Shown: one piece after another, positions 17,232 through 29,800 of the stretch
Numbering within the stretch: the stretch's first letter is position 1
Layout: the number at the start of each line of letters is the position of its first letter
Assembly: GCA_965227315.1 (NCBI GenBank)
Contig: OZ245737.1
Coordinates: forward strand, 868,001-932,000
Direction: 5' to 3'
DNA from: JANQHS01 sp965227315
GTDB lineage: Bacteria; Bacteroidota; Bacteroidia; Cytophagales; CCMP332
DNA length: 64,000 bases
Program-made: the position numbers and the translations under genes
The notes under the pieces: model-generated
What the model was told of the DNA's origin: nothing
Seen by the model: only the letters and a program-made list of their open reading frames with translations
The model's database searches: none

Positions 17232-20200
17232 CTATCTGATCAGGTTCACAGTTCCGGCCTTTTCAAACGACTCTCCGGATCGGAATTTGCCTTTAATATA
17301 GTAAGTATAAACGCCTTGTGGCACATTTCCTCCACCAAGGCTGGTGCTTGTTCCATCCCAGCCCACAAATTTGGCTTCTCCGATATCGGTTGTGCTATAG
17401 ACCTTGGTTCCCCATCTGTTGTAGATGGTCAATTCGAATTCCGATGCCTGAACATTGTATCCGTAAACCTTGAACGTGCGGTTTTCAGCGTTTGAACTGT
17501 TTGGTGAGAAGGCATTCGGCAAATAGACCTGTTCGTTGTTTGTTACCGTAAACGGCAGGAAGAAGGTATCGGTACAGCCATTGGCGTTCTCTGCAAGGAC
17601 ACCTGTCATGAATTCACCGGCTGAAGCATAAACATGAACAGGATCTACTCCAACACCTGTAGCATCACCGAAATCCCAGAAATATTCAAATGCTGTTTTA
17701 TCCTCCAGTACAAACTGTACCGGTTGATCGATCTCACCAACAGGCACCGAAGTCACATACCTCGCTGAGGGAGCATCCAGGAAGCTGATCACCGTATCAT
17801 CTTCAACCACCAGGCATGGATTCGACACTTCCACATTGAAATTCACGGCACCCTGATCCAGGTCAGATGGCACATAGAATGCGGTATCCTGATCAGGATT
17901 GATCAGATTGCCCAAACCATCGGTGGTCCAAAGTATGCTAATGCTATCACCAGTAAAGAGTCCTGTGAGGAGGACGGTGTCGTTGTTACAATAGGTGTTG
18001 GTGTCTACAAGGATGACCACCCCGGGATTTTGCAATTCATACACTTCAAAAACTTCAGATGTGTCTTTGCAGTCATCTCCGTTGATCAGAATCAATTGCC
18101 ATAGCCCTGGTTCATCTACCGTCACAGTACTGCTTGGGAATGAATCTTGTGTAAACAGATTTCTCCATAGATAGGAAATAACATTGTTATCAGCACTGCT
18201 CAGAACCGTGGAATCTCCCGGACAAATAATACTATCTCCCAAGATCGTGGCATTTGGTATTCCAAACACGGTCATAAAGGCAGAATTCGAAAGTTCCGAG
18301 CATCCCCCTAGAGTGGTGACCCGGACGCTGTAATCGCCGGTGCTGTCTACTACATAAACCGAATCAGTCGCGCCCTGGATAGAATCTCCATCTCTGAACC
18401 ATTGATAGGTATAGCTGGTATCCTGAGGAGTAGCGATGAGGATCACGGGCTCATTCGCGCAGAAACTCTGAGGATTGGTTGGCAACATGATCACCTCTGC
18501 CAATGTATCCACCTGAATAAAGAAGGTATCGAACCTGGTACAGGTTTCAAGTGTGGCTTCAAGGACCACATAAGAGTTTTGCTTGGCCAAGCCCCAGTTC
18601 ACCAATAACTGACTACCGGTCCATGTAATATTGTTGGGGCCATTTGGCTGCTGATCGTTGATAAATGGAGTGATCAGAGTATTCGGTTTCACATTGCTGA
18701 GCGTATAGCTTCTGGTGCTGCCATCGGCACAGGCAGCAACCGGCCAGTCGTCGATCACGATATTTCCGGGATCTTCAGAAATATGAATTGCCAGAAGCGA
18801 ATCGGTACGACAACCCGCAGCATTTGTTTGCTGAAGCTCGACGGTGAATGATCCGTTTTGCTGAATAACAAGGACCAGGGTATCATTTGTTACCCCGCCA
18901 AGCTGAGATACCACGGTAACACCCTGTTGTACATCCCAGAAATAAGTATGAGTCGGATCAGGATTGGTGCTCCAGAAAGAGATGGTATCAAATTCCAATT
19001 CACAGATGGTATCCCCGGGAATTGAGCTGGCAATACCTGTAACAGGAGCCGGTGTTAAGGTAACATCCTTGTAAACCGAATCGTAGCAGGGTCCGTTGGT
19101 CACGCTGAATGCAACCCAACCTGTAGGCCCGGTTCCCCATTGAACCGTGACAGTACCCTGACCTGAACTGATGATGGTTCCATTCGGAGAAACATATGAA
19201 TTATAATTCACTGTCGACCATGGACTGAGGCTGTCAACATTGTAAACAACCACCGAACCTTCGCAGGTATCGGTACTACCGCTGAACTCCGCGAATACAT
19301 TCCTGAATGTCTTAATAACTATGGTATCCGTGGATTCACAATTCGCAGAATTGGGGTCTATTCTGGATACCACCAGCGTATCCTGACCGAAATTGCTGAA
19401 TTGTATGGTATCACGGAATCCAAGGAAGCCCACACCTGAGAAATTATGCGGCTGGTTCGCAGAACCAGCAGTCAGGTTCCAATCATAACTATCGCCAACT
19501 CCAAGGGAGGCTTCAAAAATTCCCGTACTATCCTGACATATCTCTACCGGTCCTGTTATGGTTACGCCGGGTTTGTTAAAGATCCTGATCGTGGTATCCG
19601 TATCAACAGGGCAAAGCACCACACCGGAAGGATCAGGGCTGAATGTCAGGACAGAAGCCACAGGACTTATCCAGTCAATTGTTACAGTAGCCGTACCCGT
19701 GGCAGGAGGCTGGATCGAGCCATTCGCATTGCTCAAACTCCATGAGCCCGGCACATCAGCCGTATATACCTCAGCTTCCGGCGCACAGACGGTATCCAAA
19801 CCTGTGATATTATATTGTTGAAGGGTATCTACGATTACCGTCACCTGGGTGGAGGTATCTGTACATCCGTTGCTGTTGATGATCATCAAAGAGTAATCTC
19901 CAGCAGAATCGGTCACCATATTGGAGGATCCGAGTGTAGGTCCGAATACAGTATCCACACCATTGTAAACCCATGTATAGATGCTGGTCGGGAATACACT
20001 GTCAGCAGCCAGGGTTACCGAATTGCCAGGATAAGCACAGAATCGTGCTGTTCCGGCTATGGTATCGACTCCAACCCATGGAAGCGGGTTCAACTCCAGA
20101 TACACCGTATCAGAAACGGCATCGCAACTTCCATCATTGATACTCACATAGTATCCATCTTCCACGAAGATGTCTATTTCATCAAAAGGAGGACTTGGAT

Positions 20201-20879
20201 TAGGAATAGCTCCCTGTGCTATACCGAACCAGGAGTATGTAATTATACCACTGGCGGTGGCAGATAAGGTAAATGTATCACCATCGCAAATCGAAACCGT
20301 TCCGAAAGTATCCAGGGTTACAATTGGCAATGCCCTAACTGTGATCGCCAATGAATCAGATATTCCCAAACATCCAAGCGGAGTTTCATAGGTCGCAAAA
20401 TACCTTCCGGAGTCCTGTGCAAAGATCTGGAATTGACCATTGGTCAGTAAGGTGTCATAAGGCGTCACCACACCGAGGGAATCTCTGAACCAACGGATAC
20501 TTGCGGTATCGTAGTTGGAGAAATTATTCAATTGGATCAACGGCGGAGTTGGGCTTCCGAAGCAAATATCCGTTGAGCCGGATATCACGGATATACCTTC
20601 CTGTGCGACGATCTGAACTTCAACATTCACAGTATCGGACAGTGTGAAGCAACCGTTAAGTCCAACAACAACGCAATGGAAATCTCCGTCGATCACAAAT
20701 CCACCATTGCCGAATACGATCTTACTCGAATCAATACCACGGAATACGGTATCAGGCTGTACACCAGCTGTATTGATCCAATAATAGGTTTGCCCTGCCA
20801 CTTGTGGTACCTCCAAACTATCACGTTCAATATCGCAAATGGCAATGTCCGTATTATCTACCAGGGTAGCATCCGGCAC
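17232..20879 (-). CDS. C-terminal part of giant T9SS adhesin, with PKD domain and type B (gliding-motility-associated) C-terminal domain
   Basis: An open frame of 1,215 residues from its first ATG, but that ATG lies inside a repeat and is not a true start. The frame stays open upstream past 20,930, where it joins the frame of the 7,010-residue part of the gene (see the frameshift entry). It holds many Ig/PKD-like modules of about 80-90 residues, each with paired cysteines and DxxT/xDT phrases. Near the end is a classic PKD domain (FEYFWDFGD, about 1060-1125). It closes with the gliding-motility-associated C-terminal domain: YLPNAFSPNSSN, IYNRWGTKVY, GWDGT and QGVYTYYIKG in the last 100 residues. 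This type B signal directs T9SS export and needs a PorP/SprF partner, which is the next gene. Confidence 0.9.
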   Translation of the reverse strand: MPDATLVDNTDIAICDIERDSLEVPQVAGQTYYWINTAGVQPDTVFRGIDSSKIVFGNGGFVIDGDFHCVVVGLNGCFTLSDTVNVEVQIVAQEGISVISGSTDICFGSPTPPLIQLNNFSNYDTASIRWFRDSLGVVTPYDTLLTNGQFQIFAQDSGRYFATYETPLGCLGISDSLAITVRALPIVTLDTFGTVSICDGDTFTLSATASGIITYSWFGIAQGAIPNPSPPFDEIDIFVEDGYYVSINDGSCDAVSDTVYLELNPLPWVGVDTIAGTARFCAYPGNSVTLAADSVFPTSIYTWVYNGVDTVFGPTLGSSNMVTDSAGDYSLMIINSNGCTDTSTQVTVIVDTLQQYNITGLDTVCAPEAEVYTADVPGSWSLSNANGSIQPPATGTATVTIDWISPVASVLTFSPDPSGVVLCPVDTDTTIRIFNKPGVTITGPVEICQDSTGIFEASLGVGDSYDWNLTAGSANQPHNFSGVGFLGFRDTIQFSNFGQDTLVVSRIDPNSANCESTDTIVIKTFRNVFAEFSGSTDTCEGSVVVYNVDSLSPWSTVNYNSYVSPNGTIISSGQGTVTVQWGTGPTGWVAFSVTNGPCYDSVYKDVTLTPAPVTGIASSIPGDTICELEFDTISFWSTNPDPTHTYFWDVQQGVTVVSQLGGVTNDTLVLVIQQNGSFTVELQQTNAAGCRTDSLLAIHISEDPGNIVIDDWPVAACADGSTRSYTLSNVKPNTLITPFINDQQPNGPNNITWTGSQLLVNWGLAKQNSYVVLEATLETCTRFDTFFIQVDTLAEVIMLPTNPQSFCANEPVILIATPQDTSYTYQWFRDGDSIQGATDSVYVVDSTGDYSVRVTTLGGCSELSNSAFMTVFGIPNATILGDSIICPGDSTVLSSADNNVISYLWRNLFTQDSFPSSTVTVDEPGLWQLILINGDDCKDTSEVFEVYELQNPGVVILVDTNTYCNNDTVLLTGLFTGDSISILWTTDGLGNLINPDQDTAFYVPSDLDQGAVNFNVEVSNPCLVVEDDTVISFLDAPSARYVTSVPVGEIDQPVQFVLEDKTAFEYFWDFGDATGVGVDPVHVYASAGEFMTGVLAENANGCTDTFFLPFTVTNNEQVYLPNAFSPNSSNAENRTFKVYGYNVQASEFELTIYNRWGTKVYSTTDIGEAKFVGWDGTSTSLGGGNVPQGVYTYYIKGKFRSGESFEKAGTVNLIR

Positions 20880-20890
20880 AGGTAGAACAG

Positions 20891-23800
20891 TTACACTGAT
20901 GGTTGCCGTATCCGTAAAACACCCATTGTTGCAAGTCCTACCACCTGGTAATCGGTATCTACCAATGGCACCACAGGCTCAATACCATTGGTATTGACCG
21001 TACCGGTACTCCAGTAGAATGAATCCGCCACCAAAGGTGCATTGATCGAAGCCGATAGCTCGGTGGTATCGCCAAGGCAAACAGGATTTGGAACTGCTCC
21101 TGAAGTCAGTTTTGGTTTTGGCAAGACGATCAGCGTATCATAAAGAATGCTGTTACAGGTTCCTTCCACAAAGGTCCACTCATATACAATTTCAAGAGGC
21201 TTGGTCAGCGTATCAGGGAGAGACTGAGAACTCAATATGCCTATTGAATCAAGTCCGCCATTATAGATGAAAATGGAGAATGGTCCGGGCTGAACCCTGA
21301 AAACCGTATGGTTAAAGGTCGGTCCCGCCGGCAGGTTGACCAGGTAGAGAGAGGTAGAATCACCATAACATACCGTATCGTCAGCAAGCCTGATCCTCAC
21401 ATTTGGATATTGTGTCAATAGTATGGTCACCGTGTCATAGTTCACGCAATCATTGAAGTCTCTGATCTTCAAGGCAAGATTCGATGGAGAGTTTCCGGCG
21501 CCGGGCAAATAGGTCGTAGGGTTGAGTAGCTCGGCTCCCGGTGCTATGAAACCAGGAGGATCAAGAGCGCTCCAGAAGAAGGTATCAATTCCAATAGGGT
21601 TTCCGGCATCCGGTACGGAATGAACATTCACCAGCGGATTTGATGGACTAGCCGGACAATAGGCCAGGGTGTCGTTCAGGCTGATTGAGCTTCCATCGGT
21701 GGAGAAATTCTGAAGAGGCAGTGGATTCACAAAAACCTGGACCGAATCCATACTTGAGCAGGTATTTTGGTTATTGGTCAAAGCGATATAGAAGATCGTA
21801 TCCGTTGAAGCCCGGTAATGAATGGTATCGGTCGTTTTGCCGTTAGACCACAGGATATCCAGCATCCCATAGCTTTGGTAATTGACAGTATCCGTGATCC
21901 TCAACACTGTATCCAGCCCAAAACACATATCAAAGGAATCATTCTGGATGTTGAATGAAGGAAGTTGCAGGGATCTTACGAACTGTGAATCGATCGCAAC
22001 ACAACCGATCGGATCTGTTACGGTGAGGTAAACCATGGTGTCACCTATATAATTCGCGGTGAAATTCGGGAACTGAAGGGTGTCATCATCAAACAATCCT
22101 GAAGGAGCCCATTGGAAATCGAATGTTCCGTCAAATCCACCTCCCGCGGTAAAGAAACCTCCCATTTGAACAGTCGAGAATTGGCAGAGGGAATCCACAA
22201 TTGCATTTGGATCGAATGTGATTGGTGGATTCACCGTAATGGTCACGGTTCTGACCTCAACGCAAATTCCCAGGCTATCACGGATTGTAACCGAGAACTG
22301 ATGCGGGATCTGATTCGCATTGCCAAGAGGATTGAACAGCGGATTTCTTGCATTCGGATCATCCAGGAAGTTGACGGAAGTAGAGGGTATCGAGGACCAT
22401 ACAAAAGTATATGGTTCGGTTCCGCCTGTTACGGTCACAGATCCATCATATAGCGTATCACCCAGATAAATGGAATCTCCAAAACACAGGGTTGTATCAT
22501 TGATCAGACCCGCCGAGATCGAATCATTGACAAAAACGAATAAGCTATCCTCATCGGTACAACCAAAGCTATCACTCACCACCACGTTGTATTGCAATCT
22601 CATAGCAGAGTCAGCAGTCAATGCCGGGTTTGCCAGGCTGGCATCATCCAGCTTGATATTTGGAGTCCAGGTATAACTCAATGGTCCTCCCGGAATACCT
22701 GGCAGGTTATTTCCTGTAGGATTACCGCCTAAGGACGAATCCTGACCATAACAGAGGTAAAGCGTATCAAATACTCCTGGTGCGGTCAAACGATTCGCAT
22801 CGGCAATGATCCTGTTGGAGACAGCAATATGAACCGTATCGAAATTATCGCAGAGGAAGCCATTGTCCTGAACCCTGATCACATAATCATACAAGCCAGC
22901 TATGATACCATCCATAGTAGCGGTGTCGTTCAACAGAGTACCACCCAGGTTAGTACCCGGCGTCCAGGTGTAGGTGAATGGTCCTTCATCGCTGATCACA
23001 TCCGCGATCAATAAGAGTGAATCCTGGAAGCATGCGATGGAATCAGCATTGCCGAGCAGATCTATGGACCTGGCGTTTACCATCAGAGTATCCCTGACAC
23101 GGATCTGGATCACCGAATCAACAATGCAACTCGCCATGAAGGGGTCCATGTCATCAGTGACCGAAAGAGTCAGCAAGTGAACCCCGGAAGAGTCACCATA
23201 GAAATCAGGTTGAAGAAGTGTATCGTCGTTCAAATAGGTGTTTGGACTCCACAGGTAGCTGAAGTTACCTGATCCTCCAACCACATTGGCCGGGATAGGT
23301 TGAATCGTATCCTCGAAACAGATCACCGTTGAATCGCCTGGGAAAGATGAGATAGAAATCTGTGGGTTCAGTCGAATAACCACCTGATCAACTACCTCAC
23401 AGATCTGCATACTGGCAGTATCATAGACGGTCAGCGTAAATGTCACGTCAACCGGCCCGGGCAACGGAGTCACATTATGGATCAATATCGGGTTGGCCGA
23501 ATCTCCGGAATTGATCAGGCCGGGGAAATTCGGGATATAAGTCCACTGATATTTAAATGCACCCTGTCCCCCACTTGCTGTCGGCAAACCACCCAGGATC
23601 ATTGTATCTCCGTAACAAACCACGGTATCGACACCGGCATCAACCATGATAGTATCATTCACCCGCATTTGGATGGTATCCCTTCCAATACATCCTATGC
23701 TGTCCGTACCGGTCAAATAAACCTGATAGAGTCCGGATTGGATTCCCTTGAAGTATGGGTCAGCAATGGTATCGCTTGGGCTGAAAATACCGGCGATCAC

Positions 23801-26800
23801 AGGGTTAGATTCCCACTGGTAACTATGCATTCCGATTCCACCCGAATCTCTTGGCTGAACATCGAGCTGAAGGCTGTCCATAAAACAGACTATTGAATCG
23901 GGTGCCACCGCGTTTGCAACCACTTTGGGGTTATAGACTATCCGTACGGTGTCATATACCTGGCATCCCGCCACGGTATCGGTGATCTCGACCACATAGG
24001 TGACATCATCTCCTACATCGATGCTATTGATCACCAATGGGTTAAAAGAAGTGCTATCCGCAGGATCATCGAAATAGGTTGTCGGTCTCCAAATCGGAGT
24101 CAGGTTGATGTTCCCTGAGCCTCCCATGGCTGTGGGGGTTCCGCCAAGCACAGCGCTATCCTCAAAACAGATAATCGTATCATTTCCTGCAAATGGAATG
24201 ATCTCAGGATTAACCTGAACCATAACCGTATCTATATCGAAGCACAGGCTATCATCCGTAACCTCGACGATGAAATTGAATGTGTTGACCGTATCTCCAG
24301 AGAAAATCGGGTTAGCAGCATTGGTATCGCTTAGTAAGCCATCATCATCCAGTCCCGTGGACAGTGTCCATGAGTAGGTATATGGAGGATTACCACCGGA
24401 GGCAGTCACAGAATCGGGTACAATACCACCCAGCGTATGCGCCTGGTCGAAGCAGATCAATGTATCATACCCGGCAAAGGCCATCGGATTCTCAAGTTCG
24501 ATCACATGGAACAGCCTTGTGGTATCTGTACAGGTGATCACGTTTCCTCCAAATTGTGGGAAAGTGGTGTAGGATTTAGTCAGCACGGCATAATACACAC
24601 CGGTGGTATCGATCCATACCTGATGGGTATCAGCGGCAATGAGGGTGTTTCCAACCGTATCATACCAGTCTACCCTCAGCTCCGGACCCTGGTTATTGTC
24701 GATTGAGATCAGGGCGGAATCCGTATCATCACAGAAAACCGTATCGTGTACAAGGTCGAAGATCAATGAATCATCCAGGAAGTTCACTTTGATTCCGACC
24801 GTGTCGGTAAACTGAGCACAGGTAGCGGGATTCAATCCATTCAGTACTTCCGCATAGTAATTTCCTTCGGTAGTGACTACAAGGGTGTCTGTATTTGCAC
24901 CTACAATGATGCCATTGTCATCATACCATTGATAGGAAGGTGCATTATCAGGTTGGTAGAAACCGCCTTTCGCAAACACATGACCATTGTTTTTAAGCTC
25001 CAGGTTGAAGGAATTGGAAGTTGCATCTCCGATGAGATCACCGTCATCGAATATCCCGACCGAATCCATTTGCCATAAGGCAAGCAATCCATGCTCCGTT
25101 CCGGAAAGCGGCACAAGGCTGTTGTTGGCAAAGAATACCCTTGGATGGGCATTTTCCCAGAACCTCACCTCATCAATACTTCCGGGGAATTCGCTCGCCG
25201 GCAATGTGGCACATCCGAAATTCTGATCGATGCCTACCACCAGATCACAGGCAGGCCCCGGAGTGAAGTCGGGCATCACAATATTTTCAGTGGAGTCATA
25301 GGCAGATCCTACGCCAACCACATGAATGGCCTTGCCTCTGATATTGTCCCACGAAACCGCTACATGGAACCAGTCGCTGGTATTCCAATTGCCATTACTT
25401 CCGGTAAGGATAAGTTGATCGGTACCAGCACCATTGGCGGCGACATCGGTTTCAAACATAATGTCTCCGTTTACATCAAATGCAATTCTGAAATAATCGT
25501 TTGCATCCTGATTCTTCATCATCAAGACGGAGTTTGCTAGCGAGGCGAGGTTATCAATCTTAAAGAAGAGTTCTACGGAGAAACCATTATCTGGTACGAG
25601 GTCAAGAAGATTGTTGGCCTCACCATAACCGGCACCAGTTGTTGACCAATAATTGGTATTCACGGAATTGATCACCAACTCAACAGACCCGTCCTCACAA
25701 ATGGTGTCCGTCTCATAGCGAACGCTATCATCAAATTGTGGTGCATTCCGGATCACCTGGCTGCGACTTGGCTCGGTACACTCTTCCTTGGTGATGGCCA
25801 CGGTATAAATTCCTGTCTTGGTAGACCCAAAGTCCCTGCTTGTTGCTCCGGGGATGGTATCCCAGCCGTAGAACCACTGGTAGGTTACGGCAGGAGGTCC
25901 GATTTCATTGCTTTCGAAGGCGACGGAATCACCAAAACATCCCACGGCGATCGGAGATCCCGAACCGAGGAGCAGGTTCAGCGTGGTGTCGATGATCACT
26001 TCCCTTAATGGAAGGACGTTCGAAGTAGCTGCACAGTTGCCATTTGACACTTCAACCGTTACATCACCGGTGGTATCATAAACAAAGAAATTGCTTGTAA
26101 ACAATGGTTGAATCGTGCCATCGACCCTCCATACATATCCCGGGTTGGAAAGTGGAGCTCTGTAATATCCCGAATCAATTCCAAAGAAGGAATTCACAAA
26201 TGATCCTCCTGCAAATCCGGTAACCACTTCTTTTGGTGTGGACCCGGTAGTATCCTCAAAGTTCCACAGTGCAAACAGGTTGGGCTCGGTTCCCCTTAAC
26301 GGTGTATTCCTGTTATGAGCTATCGAGATCGAATCCATAGCATAATCCCAAATTCTCACCTCATCGATCAAGCCGGTCATGAAATAAGGATTTGCTCCTG
26401 GTCCCTGTGAGCGCAATCCCATATAAATGGTATTTGCTCCCGGACTAACCGCCGTATTATTAAATACACCCGCCATCTCCTTTTGTCCGTCGACATACAG
26501 GGTCACTCCATCCAAATTAGTGTTGATTGCGGAGTCATAGACAACCGCGATATGATGATACTGATAGTCCCTGAGGTCCGTTGTACCAGTGATCCGGTTG
26601 TTACCCGCCTGGTTCAAGGACAATTCAAGAGCACCATTTGCCCCATTGATCCGGACGATCCAGTTGTTCGTTCCGCCTGTACCCCAGGAAATTATTCCCA
26701 TGGCCGTATCGGTTTTCACCCAGGCTTCAACCGATTTGGATCCCGGGCCCCCAAGACCATTGATTCCGGTGTTGATGTATCCGGCCCTGCTTCCTGCAGC

Positions 26801-29800
26801 ATGCCCCTGGACTCCCGGCACCCAGAGCAATACACTATCGTCTTTGCAAAGGATGCTATCGCCTAATCTGATACTCAACAGAGAATCAATTCTTGGCTTG
26901 ATGCTGACCTGAGCATAACCCATGGTGTCAATACATGAAGCGTTGGCAGCAAGAATTTGATAAACCCCGGTCCATCCTGCCTCATATGTGGAATCGTTGG
27001 CCCCCGCAATGGTATCATTTCCATACATCCAGGTCAGGTTGTAATCGGCCGCGACCGAAGGCCCGACAAGGCTTAGCGTGATCGTCTCACCAAAACAGGT
27101 ATCCGCAACTGCCGCAACCGTGCTATCGGCAAATGGAAGCGGTGTTTCTACGATGATGGCCCTGGAAGAATCCGCACAGCCCCTTCCATTATCCACCTTC
27201 AGATAGTAATTGCCTGCCGTATCTACACGCAATGAATCGGCCGTTCCCACAATCTGACCTGAAATGGCCTCTATCCATGTGAAACTGACTCCACCCGAAC
27301 TGTCTTGGGCAAAGAAAGTAACAGCCGTATCGCCATAGCAGAAGGTCGTATCCCCTACGATCAGCACACTTGGATCTGTTTCCAGGATGGTGATGGAATC
27401 ATAGGCGAATGTCTGCGTGGCACAACTGGCGCTGGAATTCAATTCCAGGCTTACGACATCAAATCCTTTTAGCTCATTGGTCGCATATGTTGTTCCGATA
27501 TGTCTTAGGGTATCATTGACATACCAGCGATATCCCGGATTGGCTCCTTGTCCTCTTACACTATCAACTTCAAATGTGATCAGCTCATCAGGGCAGATCG
27601 GATTCATGGGATCCATGCTCAGGAACACCTCAGGAGTAACACTACCCGGTAGTGTATTCACTCCATAGGTGAAGAAGACGGAATCCGTTGGGGCCAGACA
27701 ACCACTTGAGGCATTGGTAACGGTTACCCTGTAAGTTTCCCCGGCATTTACACCGGTCTGAATACTTGTGAGGTCTGCACCTGCTGCAACCAACTGAACA
27801 GAAGGTGAAATTCTTCTCCAGACATATTGAGAACCAAATCCAAGTCCTACGACATTGGCGCTAAGGTTCGTCAGATCACCATTACATGTCGGATCAGGAT
27901 CCTGGGTAATGGTCACCGAAGGAGTGTTGTTGATCGTAATGGTATCAAAATCTATAGCTGTGGCGGTTCCTGCACCACAGGCAAGACCCTTATTCAGTTC
28001 CACGGAAATGAAGAACGGACCAGCTCCGGTAAAGGAACGAATGATGGTATCACCGTTGCCGAAGAATGTTCCATTTTCCCTCCAGGCATAGCTTGGGTTA
28101 TCTCCTTCTCCGGTAGAAAGCGCTACAAGTCTTACCAGGGACCCGCTACAGATCTCTGTTCCCGGAGTCACCTCGATATCAACCGTTGGGATAATTGGGT
28201 CTTGAAGGTCAATTACAAGTGTATCCCTATCCGTTGGGACAGCTCCGCATCCGTTTGAGACCAGTTCTACAACCACTTCGTCGCCATCAGCAAGCATGTT
28301 CGAGTTGTAGGTTCCAGATGAATTGGTTGCCACAAGCCCACCGTTGACAAACCAGTTGTAAACCGGGCTGGTGCCCTCACCGGATACCGTGGTTGAGAAA
28401 GTGACATTGTCACCCGAACAAACAGGGTTTGCAGGAGACTGGGCAAGGCTTACGCTTGGTGTCACAACAGGATCTACCGTAGTCGACTGGAATGCAAGGA
28501 AGCTCTGTCCGGTGTTGCACGAGTTCGGGTCAGCAGTCAGGTTCAGGGTGATCAGGTTGGTCCCCGGACCGATCTCAAATGAGTTCGATGGTGCGCCCGC
28601 CACGGTTGTCAATGTGATCTGATCAAGATTTGAGATCGGTGGTCCGGCGGGTGGAATGACATTCCATTGATAACTTGGATTTGCACCCCCGCCAATGACA
28701 TTGGCAGTATAGGTTACAGTCTGTCCGATACATAGATCTCCTGAAGGGCTTTGGTCTATAGATACCTGCAGTGGAACCGTAAGGCTGCCCTGAATAAAGA
28801 TCGTATCAGCTGCGGTTGGCATGGAGGCGCAGCCTGGAGGATTGCTTGAAGTCATGATGACCGCCACTTCATCTCCATCCTGAATGTTGACGAAGGTTAC
28901 ATTGTCTAAGCCTGTTCCCTGAGCCTGAAGCCCTCCGTTGAGAAACCATTGATAAGAAGGAGAAGTACCGCCACCGGAAGGATTAGCAGTGAAATCCACA
29001 TCATCACCAATACAAACGGGGTTGTCAGGGCTTTGTGAGATCGAAACCTCAGGAGTAATTGGGTCCTGGATCTGGATGATATAGGAATCATTAACGATTG
29101 CTCCTGAAGATTTACAAGAAGCGTTGCTATTGAGCTGGACTGAGATTGAGTCGCCGCTTACAGTATTTCCAGGGTAGAGGTAGCTGGTTCCAAAGGCAAC
29201 CGGGTTTGTACCCAGGTACCAGGTCGGAACCGCTGTTCCCTGTCCAACCATGATAGCTTCAAATTCCACATCCTCATTTGGACAAACAGGTCCGTTAGGA
29301 TTGGCGCTGATAGAGATCGAGGGCGTTACTGAATTGTCAACAACAACCAAAACCGAATCAAGCACTACATCCGGGGAATAGCAACTTGGCGCTTTGGACA
29401 TCCTCACTTTCACATAATAGCTTCCGGCCGGGGTGAAAGTGGTATCGAATATTGTACTGTCCGTACCAGCGGGATTATTATCAATAAACCACTCATAAAC
29501 CGGATTTGCGCCCCCACCCACATTGGAAGCCTCAAACTGAACCGGGTCATTGATACAAACCGGTGAAGCCGGACTTTGAACAATACTCACCGTAGTCGTA
29601 CCGCCTGTTGTGGTATTGATCGTAACCTGATCCGTAACCGAACCGACAGTTGCACAGGCAGCTGTGGTAGTGAGTGTGAAGCTAAATTCGTCACCATCAT
29701 TCCAATTTGTGGACAGGACAGTCAAGGAGTCATCGGTACCGATTACAGCGCCTCCGTTTCTTCTCCAGGCATAGGTATCCGAAGGTCCAGCTCCGGTGAT

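Noticed and set aside
20920..20945. Programmed -1 frameshift in the giant adhesin
   Set aside because: No X XXY YYZ slippery heptamer is visible where the frames switch; a single missing base explains the break more simply.
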